Shown here: positions 33,270 through 45,600 of the stretch, piece after piece
Layout of the letters: every line of letters begins with the position of its first letter
Numbering within the stretch: position 1 is the first letter of the stretch
From: Calamus simplicifolius
Lineage: Eukaryota; Streptophyta; Magnoliopsida; Arecales; Arecaceae
NCBI GenBank assembly: GCA_900491605.1
Contig: UESW01005013.1
Span: 178,353-242,352 of the forward strand
Direction of reading: 5' to 3'
DNA: 64,000 nucleotides
Notes under the pieces: generated by a model
What the model saw: the letters and a program-made list of their open reading frames with translations, nothing else
Told to the model about the DNA's origin: nothing
The model's database searches: none
Program-made: the position numbers and the translations under genes

Positions 33270-34302
33270 TGTTGATGCCTGGTCACTTTGAACTGATGGC
33301 CTTGAGCGTCAGTTGCCATGATCCTTCGTCTTCGAAGTCCTGCAAGAAGTCCCGTGATTGGGGATTCCAGTTGGGGACCCTCCGATGCTCAAGTTAGTCA
33401 CCAGGAATACAGCCATGGTCCCCTATTTTTAGGAGAAGCCTTATGTGTTGAAGAAGAAGAAGTGGTTTGTTTTTCTGCCTAGAAGACTTACCTTATGTCT
33501 ACTCTTGCCTTCTTTTTTATCGGCATTTCCTAGTGCTTCCCCCCCCCCTCGAATGCCATGACGTGTCAGCGTTCTTACGGATAGAATGTCAGAGCTGGTC
33601 GGATTGTATCAGATTGTATCCACATCCATTGTTTCGACATCATCAGTGTTTTTTTTCCCACATCCATTGTTTCGACATCATCAGTGTTTTTTTTCAGAAA
33701 TGATCACTCTTTAGCGCTCATTTATCTAGAGTCATTAAAGTCTGCTAATGACTTTTTGGGCCTTGTGGCTTTTCTGACTAGAAGTGATCGGTACTTTATG
33801 GCATATAACCGCCTTTTGATGCTTATTTATCCAGAGTCATTAAACGTTGCTAATGACTTTTTGGGTCTCGATTGATACTTTATGGCAATCGCCTTTTGAT
33901 GCTTATATAGCCAGAGTCATTAAACGTTGCTAATAACTTTTTGTCTTCTGAAAAGGATAAATCCTCTGAAAAGGATGTTCAAAATGATGTCCTCTATCTT
34001 GTCAAGCCTATAAATACCTTGGGGCCGCCTAGGACTGGCCTTGGGGCCGCCTAGGGGCCAAATACCTTGGGGCCGCCTAGGACTAGCCGTGGGGCCACCC
34101 AGGGGCTAATCACCTTGGCCCTGGGGCTGCCTAGGGGCCGATCACCTTGGAGCCACCTAGGACTGGCCCTGGGGCTGCCTAGGGGCCGATCACCTTGGGG
34201 CCACCTAGGACTGGCCCTGAGGCCGCCTAGGGGCCGATCATCTTGGGGCCGCCTAAGAGCCAACTGTCGTATGTATCACATGGCTTTTTATCAGCCACAT
34301 CA
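33270..34302 (-). repeat. Duplicate Tat LTR (L3)
   Basis: It begins TGTTGATGCC and ends CACATCA, followed by GTCAT (34303-34307). Compared with L2 it keeps the TG edge and has a private 38-bp tandem duplication (33621-33658 and 33659-33696). Its array of GGGGCCGCCTAGG units differs in number. TATAAATA is at 34009-34016. Confidence 0.85.
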
Positions 34303-34307
34303 GTCAT

Positions 34308-34640
34308 GACTATCATCTACTCAAAAAAGCTCGATGCCATCCTCTATAGCCCCTCCTACGTCGCCCTCGATATCCACCACTTGTTTTCCCATATTCGACG
34401 TCGACGCCGAGATGTTATCGGCCATCATCATGGAGAAGAGTCCTGATGACTGCACCGATTCGATGGAGTTGAAGGGCTTGTAGATAAGTTGGCTTCCGAG
34501 AGAGAGGCTGGGATTGTGGGCAGCATCGATGATCTTGGCAAAGGAAGGAGGTGTTTGGTTCGAATACATACCCAAGCTGAAGCAATATTCTTCTTATTCG
34601 AAGCGCTTAATGACCTCTTCCTCTTCATCCTCATTGTTTG
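34308..34640 (+). pseudogene. ACA: ATPase copy A1 duplicate (unit 2)
   Basis: This is the counterpart of 30218-30615 with further decay. The segment VEGLVDKLASEREAGIVG is kept, but a gap removes several codons before GVWFEYIPK (frameshifted FGSNTYPK). The exon end, including GIKENG and the splice donor, is deleted: sequence jumps from GTGGTCTCGCTTGCA to intron TTTATTTTTG near 34660. Confidence 0.7.
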
Positions 34641-35004
34641 AGCTGTGGTCTCGCTTGCATTTTATTTTTGTTTACACTTACAGGATACATTTGGATGCAT
34701 GTCCTTTAATTTTTGTTAGATGAACAACCTTTTGAGTCTTAAGAGAAAATAAGTGACAGTCAAACTATATAAAAGAATAAGGTTTATTGGCAAAGAATTG
34801 ATACAGATATTAAAAGCGCTATTGAAAGCTACTATCAGCTTAATTTTTGGTAGCGTAGGTAAACCTTATTCTACGTAGTTTGACCGTCACTAATTTTCTT
34901 TGAATCTCTTTCAAGATTAAAGGTCATCCATAAAAAAACATGTATCCGTAAACCAAATAAAAAATAAAAAAAAGGTTGAAGTTTTGTAAATTGTTCAACA
35001 TTAC

Positions 35005-35479
35005 CAGCCATCTCGGATACCATTCTCTTTGATTCAAAATAAGCAAGACCACGACACAACACAACAATGAGGATGAAGAGGAAGATATCATTAAGCGCTT
35101 CGTGCATGAATTGGGCTTTGTTTTTGGATACGTATTCGAGCCAAACACTCCTCCCTTCGCCGAAGATCATCGGTACTGCCCACAATCCCAACCTCTCTTC
35201 GGAAGCCAACTTATCTACAAGCCTCTCAACTCCATCGAGCCGGTGTAGGTCAAGACTCTTCTCTTCTCCTTATGACGGCCGATAAGTACACCTCAGTATC
35301 GACATCAAATACTGATGACGTCAAATACTGGAGAGCGACCGGAGGATGGCGTTGAGCTTTTTCTTAGCAAGGGATTGGATTGCACGCCATGAGAAGATGG
35401 CGGTCATGGCCGTGCGCCATCTTTTGTGTGGCAATGTCATGCAGCGCTCCGGGGTGAAGAAGAGCGCAGCGAACTCCAT
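35005..35479 (-). pseudogene. ACA: ATPase copy A2, exon 1 with start codon (unit 2)
   Basis: The ATG at 35479 gives MEFAALFFTPERCMTLPHKR followed by WRTAMTAIFSWRAIQSLAKK, the hallmark basic/aromatic calmodulin-binding region of plant ACA pumps, then KLNAILRS. After a decayed middle part, the sequence recovers a VFGSNTYP-like block (35125-35140) and the first membrane segment, and reaches the donor G|GTAATGTTG at 35005/35004. Deletions (for example after TKPN) break the frame. Its upstream sequence is unlike that of copies A1, A3 and A4. It instead runs into the tandem array at 35600-37570. Confidence 0.78.
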
Positions 35480-35599
35480 GATGTTGAGAGAGATTAGAAG
35501 GCAGGACTACCAACGGGAAGGATTGGTTACCTTTATATGGTAACAAATGCTAGACGTGTTGAGGTGGAAAGGAACGTGTTAACCTTCGGCGAAGGAATT

Positions 35600-37570
35600 G
35601 AGAAATATAGGGGAGAAGTAACGAATGGCAGATGGAGGAAGAGAATGGGCTTTGATCAAAAGGAAGGAAGATTCGCCGTTGGTGGCTAAGATTGGCAGGT
35701 TCCGCGTCTCATGATAAGGATGAAATTTAGGCACGATTTTCTATGTATTTTAATCCAACTATGGATGCTTAGTTTGCATGTTGTTGTAACAAAAATATCA
35801 AATAATGAGAGAGAAGTAACTTATGGCAAATGGAAAAATAAATTGGGCATTGATGAAAATTTGACCTTCATTTTTTTTGTTAACAAATAGTGAAGAAAGA
35901 AGGTTCCTTGTTGGTTCGTAATAATGAGGATAAAATTTAGGTGCAGTTTTCTCCATATATCCAATTATAAATGAATATGTTTAACTTAAATATACGCTGT
36001 TGTAACAAAAATATCAAATAGAGAGGGGAAAAGTAATTTATGGCAAATGGAGAAAGAAAATGGGATTGGGTAAAAATTTGACCTCAATTGGTTCCTAATT
36101 AAGAATGATAGAATTTTGCATTCCTTGTTCGTTCCTAAGATTGGCACGATTTTGCGTCTCTTAATGAGAATGAAATTTAGGTGTAGTTTCCTTTCTATAT
36201 TCAATTATAAAGGCATACGTTTACACTTACATGTGAGACTTAAATATATGCGGTTGCGACAAAAATATCAAATAGAGAGGAGAGAAGTAATTTATGAAAA
36301 ATGGAGAAAGAAAATTGGCTTCGTTAAAATTTTGACCTCAAACTTTTTTAATATATAGAGAAGAAGGAAGGCTTGTTGTTGGATCCTAAGAATGATAGAA
36401 TTTTGCGTTCTTTGATGAGAATAAAATTTAGGTGCAGTTTTCTTTCTATATTCAATTATAAATGCATACATTTACACTTATCAACATATGAGACTTAAAT
36501 ATATGCTGTTGTGATAAAAATATCAAATAGAGAGGGAAAAAGTAATTTATGGCAAATGAAGAAAGAAAATGGGCTTCATAAAAATTTGATCTCAAACATT
36601 TTTAATAGATAGAGAACATAGAAAGTTCGTTGTTGGTTCCTAAGAATGACAAAAATTTGCGTTCCTTGATGAGAATAAAATTTAGGTGTCTTTTCTATAT
36701 TTAATTATAAATGCATACGTTTACACTTACCAACATATGATACTTAACATATATGCTGTTGTGACAAAAATATCAAATAAAGAGGAGAAAAGTAACTTAT
36801 GGCAGATCTAGAAGAAAATGGGCTTTGATGAAAATTTGACCTCAAAGAATTTTAGCAGATAGAGAAGAAGGAAGGTTGATTTTGCATCTCTTAATGAGAA
36901 TAAAATTTAGATACAGTTTTCTATATACATCCAATTATAAAAGCATATATTGACACTTACCAACATATGTGACTTGAATATATGCGGTTGTGACAAAATA
37001 TCACATAGAGAGGGGAGAAGTAATTTATGGCAAATGAAGAAAGAATATGGGCTTCGATAAAAAAAATTGACCTCAAACTTTTTTAATAGATAGAGAAGAA
37101 GGAAGGTTCGTTGTTGTTTCCTAAGAATGACAGAATTTTGCGTTCCTTGATGAGAATAAAATTTAGGTACAGTTGAATACATTTACACGGAAAAGTAATT
37201 TATGGCAAATGAAGAAAGAAAATGGGCTTCTATCAAAATTTGACCTTAAACATTTTTAATAGATAGAGAAAGGAAGGTTCGTTGTTGGTTCCTTGGTTCC
37301 TTGATGAGAATAAAATTTAGGTGCAGTTTCTTTTTTATATTCAATTATAAATGCATACGTTTACACTTAAACATATGAGGCTTAAGCATATGCTGCTGTG
37401 ACAAAAATATCAAATAAAGAGGGGAAAAGTAACTTATGGCAGATCTAGAAAGAAAATGGGCTTTGATGAAAATTTGACGTTCCTAAGAATGGCACGATTT
37501 TGTGTCCATTTATGAGAATGAAATTTAGGTACATATTCCTATATACATCCAATTATAAAAGCATATGTTG
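35600..37570. repeat. Degenerate tandem array, nine units of 175-255 bp
   Basis: Units are marked by GA(A/G)AAGTAA(T/C)TTATGGCAAATG-like words with the AAGTAA core at about 35615, 35813, 36029, 36284, 36539, 36789, 37018, 37192 and 37426. Full units are about 250-255 bp; shorter ones have deletions. Each unit also holds AAAATTTGACCTCAAAC, TTCCTAAGAATG, AAAATTTAGGTGCAGTTTTC and ACATATGAGACTTAAATATATGC. The array lies directly upstream of ATPase copy A2. It shows no coding capacity. Confidence 0.85.
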
Positions 37571-39190
37571 ACTTACCTTACATGAGGCTTACAATTGTGA
37601 TTAAAAAAAAAAAAAACAAAGGTGTCCATTAATCTACTTACACTTATCAACACATAAGGCTTAAATTAAGGCTAAGTATTGTGAAAAAAAATGCACACAT
37701 GTCCATTGGTGAATAGAGAATCGAGTTGCATCTAACTTTAACCCTTTAATGAGAGATGAATTAAAAAAATTATTTTAGATGAACTAAAAATAATCATTTT
37801 ATATAAACACCTTAGGGCACATAATATATATATATAAAGAGTTAAACTTGATTATATTTAAAAATAATTAAATTTAGAATCCATTCATTTTCTTCATCCT
37901 TAAATCTACATAGATTTTAGAATTATCTTATTTTTTTATCATTCTTATCTTTGAATTCATAAATTAATTATGTCAATCCAAAAATAAAAAAAGTAATTTA
38001 ATCTAAATTTTTTGGCATTCAAATGTAGCTAAATTTAGCTTTATTTCTTAAATACAGATTTTAAAGTTTTTTTTTTTTTAATCTTCCAAACTTTGATTTG
38101 CAAGGATTCAAAAAAAAACACAAGAAATGATTGAACCTGAGCTTCACTAGATGCATGCGTTTGACACCAAGTCCACTCAAATGGCGGTGGCGAAGCTGCC
38201 GGACGGAACCGCTTCCAATATGGATTTGATTACGCCCGCTGCTAGGGAGGAGAAAGCTTCTTTTTTTTTTTGTTGCACTGGGGGGCCTGATGGGATGCAC
38301 GGTGGAGTATAATTCAGCGGCGGTTTGGAGTGTTTTCCGGTATGCGGGAATTATTATCTCCTTTGTCCCAATCGCCACGGCGAGTAACTGGCGCGAACGC
38401 TTGCTATCAGCTAGAAAACTTTGATCGTAATTACCACGGCGAGTGACTCGTAACCGACCACGTAACGCATGCTATCAGCTAAAAAACGTTGAGTTATGTG
38501 GTCCTGGTGTAATGTCTGACATTAGATCTCTCAGGTTATGGTCGGCAGGAGCATTCAAAACTTTGTCGCTAAGCTTATGCCCAATTTTTGGTACTTGCTG
38601 CCATTTATAGCTAAGGGTGAACTTGGTATCAGGTAAAAGAAACGGATATAACTTTTTTTTTTAAAAAAAAAGATAACCATGAATGGAAGAAAACTTGCCC
38701 CACAAATAATCTTTATAAAAACTTATAAAAACTTATAAATTTTATGCATGTAATTTTTTATTAATTTTATTTAGTTGTGATTATGAATAGGTGATAAAAT
38801 ATTACGGTACAACTACTAACTATGTAAAGGTTTAATTCTTATAAAGAATAAAATTAATAAAAAAGAGAATTAAAAACTACTAAATGTAGAGGAAAGCAAG
38901 CAATCGGAGAGACCAGTAACACCATAAACCGAAAAAACAATGATGAAGTTATCGATGATTTCTGAACGGCGGGTGCACTCTTTTGAGAGAAGAGAACAAA
39001 AAAAAAAAAAAAAAAGAAATGGAAGATAATTTGTGAATGAGCGAACCATTAAATAACTCCAGGAGAAGCTATTCACAACCAAAAAAAAGAATTTACTAAG
39101 CAAATCTCTTCATACGACCAGACCAGAGGACTGAAAGAATGCAAACAATTTGTAATAGTAATAATAAAAGAAATAAAAGAATCAAACTAG
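37571..39190. other. AT-rich intergenic DNA with a short GC-richer patch
   Basis: No gene is recognised. A GC-richer patch at 38130-38480 carries a short repeat (CACGGCGAGTAACT and CACGGCGAGTGACT at 38376 and 38437; GCTATCAGCTA at 38402 and 38470). A minus-strand 105-codon frame at 38061-38378 has no family resemblance. From about 38900 upward the sequence is probably the 3' untranslated region and flank of the ATPase pseudogene. Confidence 0.45.
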
Positions 39191-41041
39191 CTAGAAAACT
39201 TTACAGCGAGCAAGCAGCTCAGAGATCGGTGTTCTGGAAACGGGTATACACTTTACAATCAAACCGATTGGCCACGAGATGGCAGCAATACCAGCACAAA
39301 TCCCCCACTGTCCCCAGTCTAACCTCTCCGTATCAGCAAAACTTCTTCAACAGCTCCACCATTATCACTTGCAAGAACAAGGTCACCGCAATGATCGCCA
39401 AGAAGAGTTTGTTCTTATGAATCCCCTCAAACACATTCTTCTTCTCCAACTTCCACGCATTGAATTCATTCAAGACTTGGAAGAGCACGAACGTATTGCA
39501 GATCACCTCAAACACAATATTCTTCTTCTCCAACTTCCTCGCATTGAATTCATTCAAGACTTGGCAGAGCACGAACGTATTGAAGTTCATTGTGTGTTGA
39601 TCTTCTCGCTAACTCCAAATATGGACTCCCCTGCAAACTGAAACACCAAAAGGACTGCAATCTGAAAGAGAGCCTGAGCTGTGAGATTTCTCCACATGAT
39701 GTTACGAATAAGCGGCTCGGTTCGGCCTACAGGTGGCTTCTTCATTAACTCCTTCGTCGGGTAGCCAATGCCAGTGCTCCATTCCCCATCTCATGACCGT
39801 CACGACTGTGTCGAAGTTGTCGTCCATTATCACAATGTCGGAGCTCTCCTTTGCCACCTCTGTGCCCTGGATTATTAAGAGCCCAACCTCAGCTTCCTTC
39901 AGCGCCGGTGCATCATTCATCCCGTCTACAGTGACTGCAACAACTTGGCCTGCACCATTAGCAGCTTGTCGAAGGAGGAGGACCTGGCCATCACTCGAAT
40001 TCTTTCCACCATTTCTATTCTTTTCTCCGTCGAATAGCTCGCCATTCGACAACCAATCCATCGACGTCGTCGTCTCTGAGTATTCCGCATTTGACGGCGA
40101 TGGCTCTGGCTGTGAAGACATTATCACCCGTATCATCTTGATGGCGACTCCAGCACTTCAACAAGTTCGATCGCTGATCTCACTTCAGGCCGGCATGGAT
40201 CTTTAAGGCCGACTAATCCCAGCAAAGTCAGCCTCTCATCATCAAGCTTAGGAACAGTTTCATCATCATCAACGTCAACATCCCTCGTAGGCGAAGGTGA
40301 TGCATCGAAGACTACAAGCTGCCATGTCCTCGATAATGAGAAGTTTGCCATGTCTTGGATAATGAGATCAAACTTCCTCCTCTTCTCAGCTTCCATCTCT
40401 CGAATCATCCCATACCTCTTGAAGTAGTTCGAGCATCGAGCTAATATCATCTCTGCAGCCCCTTTCCAATGCGCGATCATCACCTTCGTTCCATTCTTCT
40501 TTACTTGAACTCCGCTTCGCTGCTGCTTCTCCGAATTAAAGGCCTCGACATGGACCACGTTGCAACTTCTCTTCAACTCCTCGCCATCCATCCCAAGCTC
40601 GATCGCCCAAGAAAGAAGCGCTTTCTCCATCGGGCTACCGGTAATCTCCGGCTCTGAAGCAGAATTAGGCCTGTAAACACCATCGGTGGTGTTCAGGCCA
40701 ACTCCCTGGTGGATCAAGCTCAGAATTCTTCCATCAATGGAGTGTAAGCTCAGGTGTCACCGAGCCCATCGTCTCGCAGGCCGAGAGCCTCCGAACCAGT
40801 GTATGATCGTTGATCATCCTCTTCATGGAGAAGGCCAGCGTCAGCGTCACCGCCAACGAAGTCCTTCGGGGATGGCGACGACGATGATCGTGACAGCCTG
40901 CTGGAAAATCTCTACCATAGCGCTGACAATGCCGTTGGCCGTCACGTTTCCCTTGTCGAACTTTGGCTGGCCAGTGCATCCTATGAAGTAGCGAATCGTC
41001 AGCACTGCAAAGACCGAGAAAGCGACCGCAATGCTAAACTT
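39191..41041 (-). pseudogene. ACA: ATPase exon 2, C-terminal part (catalytic and last membrane region, broken)
   Basis: Minus strand, from a membrane-4 region (VTIIVVAIPEGL, LAVTLTLAFSMKRM, LSACETMGS) to the natural stop at 39191. The segment after ACETMGS, where the phosphorylated Asp of DKTGTLT should be, is deleted. The N domain is good: GSPMEKALLSWAIELGMD, HVEAFNSEK, AHWKGAAEMIL (ATP-site Lys). The hinge reads AVTVDGMNDAPALKEAEVG, with TGDG changed to TVDG. About 60 residues after VMRWG are lost. It ends with LIRNIMWRNLTAQALFQIAV, NTFVLCQVLNEFNARKLEKK and GQWGICAGIAAISWPIGLIV. An 81-bp tandem duplication (39425-39588) repeats the FNARKLEKKN membrane-8 area and a 26-bp one (40322-40370) shifts the frame. 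These pumps export Ca2+ with ATP; this copy cannot. Confidence 0.92.
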
Positions 41042-42629
41042 GTTGCGCAGTTTCCGTCAGTTTCCGTCGAGATCAGATGCATGAGGAAAGATAAAGAAGA
41101 AAAAGAAGAATATAGAAGAAAAAGAGAATGCATTTATTTTACTGAGATTTCGTTCAATTCCCGATTACATTCAGATAGAGCCTTAAATAATCATTCATCT
41201 TGGATGATAATACTTATCCGCACCAGCCTGTAACCAACTTCCTAAAATATGGAAGTCTATCCAAAAACCTGAGCCCAATCCTCTTGGACCCAGATCCATA
41301 ACCTACGATTAGATTATTAAACATTCTCTCAAAAAACTCCCTTCTAAGCCATGCAAGAAAGCACTTAAACCCGAGCCCATGTACACCCATGACTCACATG
41401 CTCTCTATTCTTGGGTCACAAGCTGATCCAAATGACTTAGGAACCTGAGAACTTATGTAGCCTAAGATCTCAAACCTGTGTAACTCTCATGAACTTTGGA
41501 TGTGCCACATCTTAGCTTACAATCTCCATCTTGGTGCATCAAAGTTACAGTAAGTTCCACCTGGTCGATCAATCCCATCAGTGCTCCACATCTGAAGAAG
41601 CTATCCCGAGGTAGTACCTTAGTGAGTGCATCCGCTGCGTTATCTTTGGTAAATACTTTCACAAGCTCCAACTCACCATCCTCCATAAGCTCCCTGATCC
41701 TGTGGTATTTGATGTCAATATGTTTGGTCCTAGCATGATAGACTGGATTCTGGACCAAACATAAAGCACTTTGGCTATCAGAAAATACCCTGATCATCCC
41801 TGTGCTATCCCCATCTCCAGTGCAAGACCTTTCAGCCGCATAGCCTCCTTTGCAGCCTCTGAAATACCAATATACTCTGACTCTGTAGTAGACAAAGCCA
41901 TCACTGGCTGCAGACTTGACCTCCATGATATTGGACCACCGTTCAACATAAAAACATACCCTGTCGTTGACCTTCTGGTATCCAAATCACCTTCACGTGG
42001 GCTGAAGACACTGTCCCACGAACGGCTTCTCACGCACGAACATGGAGAAGAGAGAGAGAGAGAATTTTTTTTAAAAAGATGAATCAGGGATCTGATTTCT
42101 CTTCCTCTTCCCAATAGCCTCTCTGATGCTCTGATACCACTTGTTGCGCAGCTTCTGCCGAGATCAGATGCGTGAGGGAAGATAAAGGAGAAAGAAGATA
42201 GATATAGAAGAAAAAGAGAATGCCTTTATTTTTCTGAGGTTTCGTTCAATCCTCAGTTACATTCAGATAGAGCCTTAAATAACCATCCAAGAGATCTTGG
42301 ATGATAAGACTTATCCGCACCAACCTGTAACCAACTCCCTAACAAACTCCCTAAAATATGGAAGTCTATCCAGAAACCTGAGCCCAATCCTCCTGGACCC
42401 AGATCCATAACCTACGATTAGGTTATTAAATATTCTCTCAAAAAACTCCCTTCTAAGCCATGCAAGAAAGCACTCAACCCGAGCCCATATACACCCATGA
42501 CTCACATGCTCTCTATTCTTGGGTCACAAGCCGACTCAAATGACTTAGGAACTTGAGAACTTATGTAGCCTAAGCTCTCAAAACTGCGTGACTCTCCTGA
42601 ACTTTGGATGTGCCACACCTTAGCTTACA
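41042..42629 (-). mobile_element. Short Ty1/copia deletion derivative with LTRs, in ATPase exon 2
   Basis: LTRs are 41042-41521 and 42142-42629, both TGTTGCGCAG..TTAGCTTACA and very similar. The internal part is only 620 bp. On the minus strand the PBS TGGTATCAGAGC is at 42139-42128 and the PPT AAGATGGAGAT touches the left LTR. Between them only the RNase H end of pol remains: DLDTRRSTTGYVF, MALSTTESEYIGISEAAKE, FSDSQSALCL, ARTKHIDIKYHRIRE. Host ATPase sequence is contiguous on both sides (SSIGKI before, FSIAV after). Flanks AACTT and AATCT could be a worn TSD. A large internal deletion with intact ends suggests loss of gag, integrase and RT. Confidence 0.85.
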
Positions 42630-42977
42630 AATCTTTCCTATGCTCGACGTGAGCTTCTGGAGTCGCTCCTGGAGCGGCGTCGGCTGGGCGGTCTCGCGGG
42701 TGATGGTGCTCATCATCTCGCCCCATGCGGTGTCCACGCCGACGGTGGTGACGAGCATGCGAGCGTAACCGTCCACCACTTTGACACCGGAGGTGAGGAA
42801 GGGGTTCTTCTCACCATCGACGTCGATAGGGTGGCACTCGCAGGTCATGCTCGATTTGTCGACTTGTAGAGAGTGGCCTTGGACGAAGAGGCTGTCGGCG
42901 GGGACTTGCTCACCGATCTTGAGGAAGACGATGTCCCCCACGATGATGTCAAAGATGGAGACATCCTACAGCTGGCT
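42630..42977 (-). pseudogene. ACA: ATPase exon 2, actuator-domain part
   Basis: The minus-strand frame reads DVSIFDIIVGDIVFLKIGEQ, VPADSLFVQGHSLQVDKSSM, then TCECHPID, NPFLTSGVKVVDGYARMLVT, TVGVDTAWGEMMSTITRET and PLQERLQKLTSSIGKI. This is the actuator domain of plant ACA pumps. The dephosphorylation motif TGES is altered (TCEC), a change that would disable the pump even without the insertions. A TAG stop precedes DVSIFD. Both borders are transposon insertion points. Confidence 0.92.
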
Positions 42978-43468
42978 TGTTGAAATTAAATCTGAACCTT
43001 TGATGAAGATTATCACCATGAAGCCCAAGAATCATTCATGTTTAATCATCAAGAATCCATAATTGATAAACAAAACGAATCCATATTGCTTGATTGCTCT
43101 CTAGAATCATGCTGTTGGCCTTTAAGATCAACACGTACTCCTAGAGAGCCCTTTAAAATTTTTTCTAGGCTATTCTTTCTGATGATGGGATTCAGAGAAG
43201 AAGGTTGTACATGCGATCCAGAGACCATAACCACTATATATAGATAATTTCATCATTATTTTTTGGTATTTCTATTTTAGCCCATCATAAAAATAGAAAT
43301 AACCCCTTAGGTCTCTACACATTAAAGGGCCACACCTAATCAGATACATTAAAGCCCAAATCACTGAAACCTTAGCTGATCACTTTTAATTGGGCTTAAC
43401 CTTATTTGACAATCCGCAGCACAAAATTATTTCACATATAAACCCAATGTTGGATTAAAAATCCAACA

Positions 43469-45600
43469 ATCTCCCACTGGGCTATATGTGTAACCTTATA
43501 TTATGTTGCAAATATAACCAAATGAGCTTAATTTTACTGTCAATAGTGAAATGTATCTATAACCAATCCAGTCCATCAACCATACCAACATAGGATCAAA
43601 GTGGCCTTTGTTATATCTATCATAACTCGACCCATCAATGGTCACGTATGTTGATACAATTGAATGACATGGATCATGATGTGGATGTGTAGCATAAAAA
43701 TTACATGTAATGTGATCTTAACATGCCTATTTTTAACTAGTTCTTCTTAAACTTGAGTGAGATCAAAACTTTAACATAATTGTACAGTGTACTGAACTGA
43801 ATGAAATACTTTATTTCTGATCAGAAAATATCTAAACACATAAGTGTGTACAAACCAAACATAAAGCATAAAATAGAAGCAATACAAACTCCCACTGAAT
43901 CTAAGCATCGTCATATTCTATAACGCCCATGTGAGCAGTATGCTCATGAAAGACCTTGGGCGGCATACCCTTTGTAAGGGGACTGCAACCATGGAGTTTA
44001 TCCCTATATGCTCTATAGAAATCTGACCACTATGTACTTTTTTCTTTACAACTAGAAACTTGATGTTAATATGCTTTGACTTGATCGAGCTCCTATTGTT
44101 GTTGGAATACAATACGGCTGACTTGTTGTCACAAAATAACTTTAGTGGTCTTTCAATTCCTTCCAATATGCCCAGCCCAGTGACAAAATTTTTTAGTCAT
44201 ATCCCATGATTGGATGCTTCATAACATGCTATAAATTCTATTTTCATAGTAGAAAAAGCTATGAGTGTATGTTTTGCACTTCTCCAAGAAATAGCCCTAC
44301 CACTTAACAGATATACATAGCCCGAGTGGATCTTTTACTATCTTGGCATCCTACAAAGTCAGAGTCAGAATACCCAATGATCTCAAAATGATCTGATCTC
44401 CTATATGTGAGCATGTAATCTTTTGTTCTTTTTAGATATCTCATAACCCTTTTGGCTGCTTTCCAGTGATCCATACCTGGGTTGCTTAAATATCTGCCTA
44501 ACACTCTAACAATGTACACAATATCTGGACGCGTACAAACTTGAGCATACATTAGACTCCAAACAACCGAAGCATAAGGAATCTTCTGCATCTCTTCAAC
44601 TTCAAGGTTTCCTTTTGGGCACTGATTAATACTGAATTTATTTCCTTTATCGATAGGGGTATCACCTGGTTTGCAATTTTGCATGCCAAATCTCTTAAGT
44701 ACTTTATCGATATAGCTCCTTTATGATAATCCAAGGATACCCTGAGAACAATCTCGATGTATCTGAATTTCCAATACAAAGGAGGCATCACCAAGATCTT
44801 TCATTTGAAATTTGTTTGATAGAAATCTCTTGGTTTTGTGCAATATGCCTATATCATTTGCGGCAAGCAAAATGTCATCCACATACAAAACCAGAAAAAT
44901 GTATATACTCCCACTAAACTTGTGATATACACATCATCAACTGCATTCACTTCAAAATTAAATGAGAGAATTTATTGATGAAATTTATGGTACCATTGAT
45001 GAGAAGCTTGCTTTAACCCATAAATAGATTTTGTCAATTTGCAAACTATTTTTTTGAGTCTCCTGACACAAAGTTTTCTGGTTGCACCATATAAATTGTC
45101 TCATCAATGTCTCCATTGAGAAACATCATCTTGACATCCATTTGATGGAGTTCCATATCATACTGTATAACAAGAGCCATGATTATCCTAAAAGAGTCCT
45201 TCGATGAAACTGGAGAGAAGGTCTCTTTAAAGTCAATTCCTTCCTTTTGAGTATAGCTTTTAGCCACAAGATGAGCTTTATACCTTTCCACATTACCCTT
45301 TGAATCCTGTTTGGTCTTAAAAATCCATTTACAACCAATGGGTTTCACACCTTCTGGTAATGAGACAAATTCCCAAACTTATACTCTTCTTTCATTGCTT
45401 CAATCAACTTTTCTGAATTGGAACCTTGTATGGCTTGAAAGAAGTTGACAGGATCATCTTCCATCACGCCATTATTTTTCTCATGTTCCTGAAGAAATAC
45501 TATATAATCATCTGGAATAGCATTCTTCCTTTCTCTAGTGGATCGCCGCAAAGGCACTTGTTCTTGATGCACTTGTTCTTGAGATTTTGAGTTTTTACCT
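43469..45600 (-). pseudogene. Copia reverse transcriptase and RNase H
   Basis: On the minus strand: PLRRSTRERKNAIPDDYIVF (45545), GCKWIFKTKQDSKGNVERYK (45335), EGIDFKETFSPVSSKDSFR, HQMDVKMMFLNGDIDETIYM, the catalytic YVDDILLA (44895-44872), KRFGMQNCKPGDTPI, RPDIVYIVRVLGRYLSNPG and HWKAAKRVMRYLKRTKDYML. RNase H follows with SDSDFVGCQDSKRS and LFCDNKSAVLYSNN and KSKHINIKF. YVDD is intact but the frame is interrupted between blocks, so the enzyme is not expressed as one protein. Confidence 0.85.

Larger units (their letters stand above)
31361..35331. repeat. Tandem duplication, unit 2 (about 4.0 kb)
   Basis: This repeats unit 1 in order: protease end from 31361, gag, PBS, LTR L3, GTCAT, ATPase palindrome. 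It carries host flank (GTCATGACTATCATCTACTC at 34303) identical in arrangement to 30213, so it is a genomic duplication and not a second transposition. Beyond 35331 the ATPase copy A2 continues into its true 5' end. Confidence 0.8.

Noticed and set aside
38061..38378. 105-codon minus-strand frame in a GC-richer patch
   Set aside because: It has no recognisable domain, contains homopolymers translated as Lys runs, and has no neighbouring exon or homologous copy in the window.
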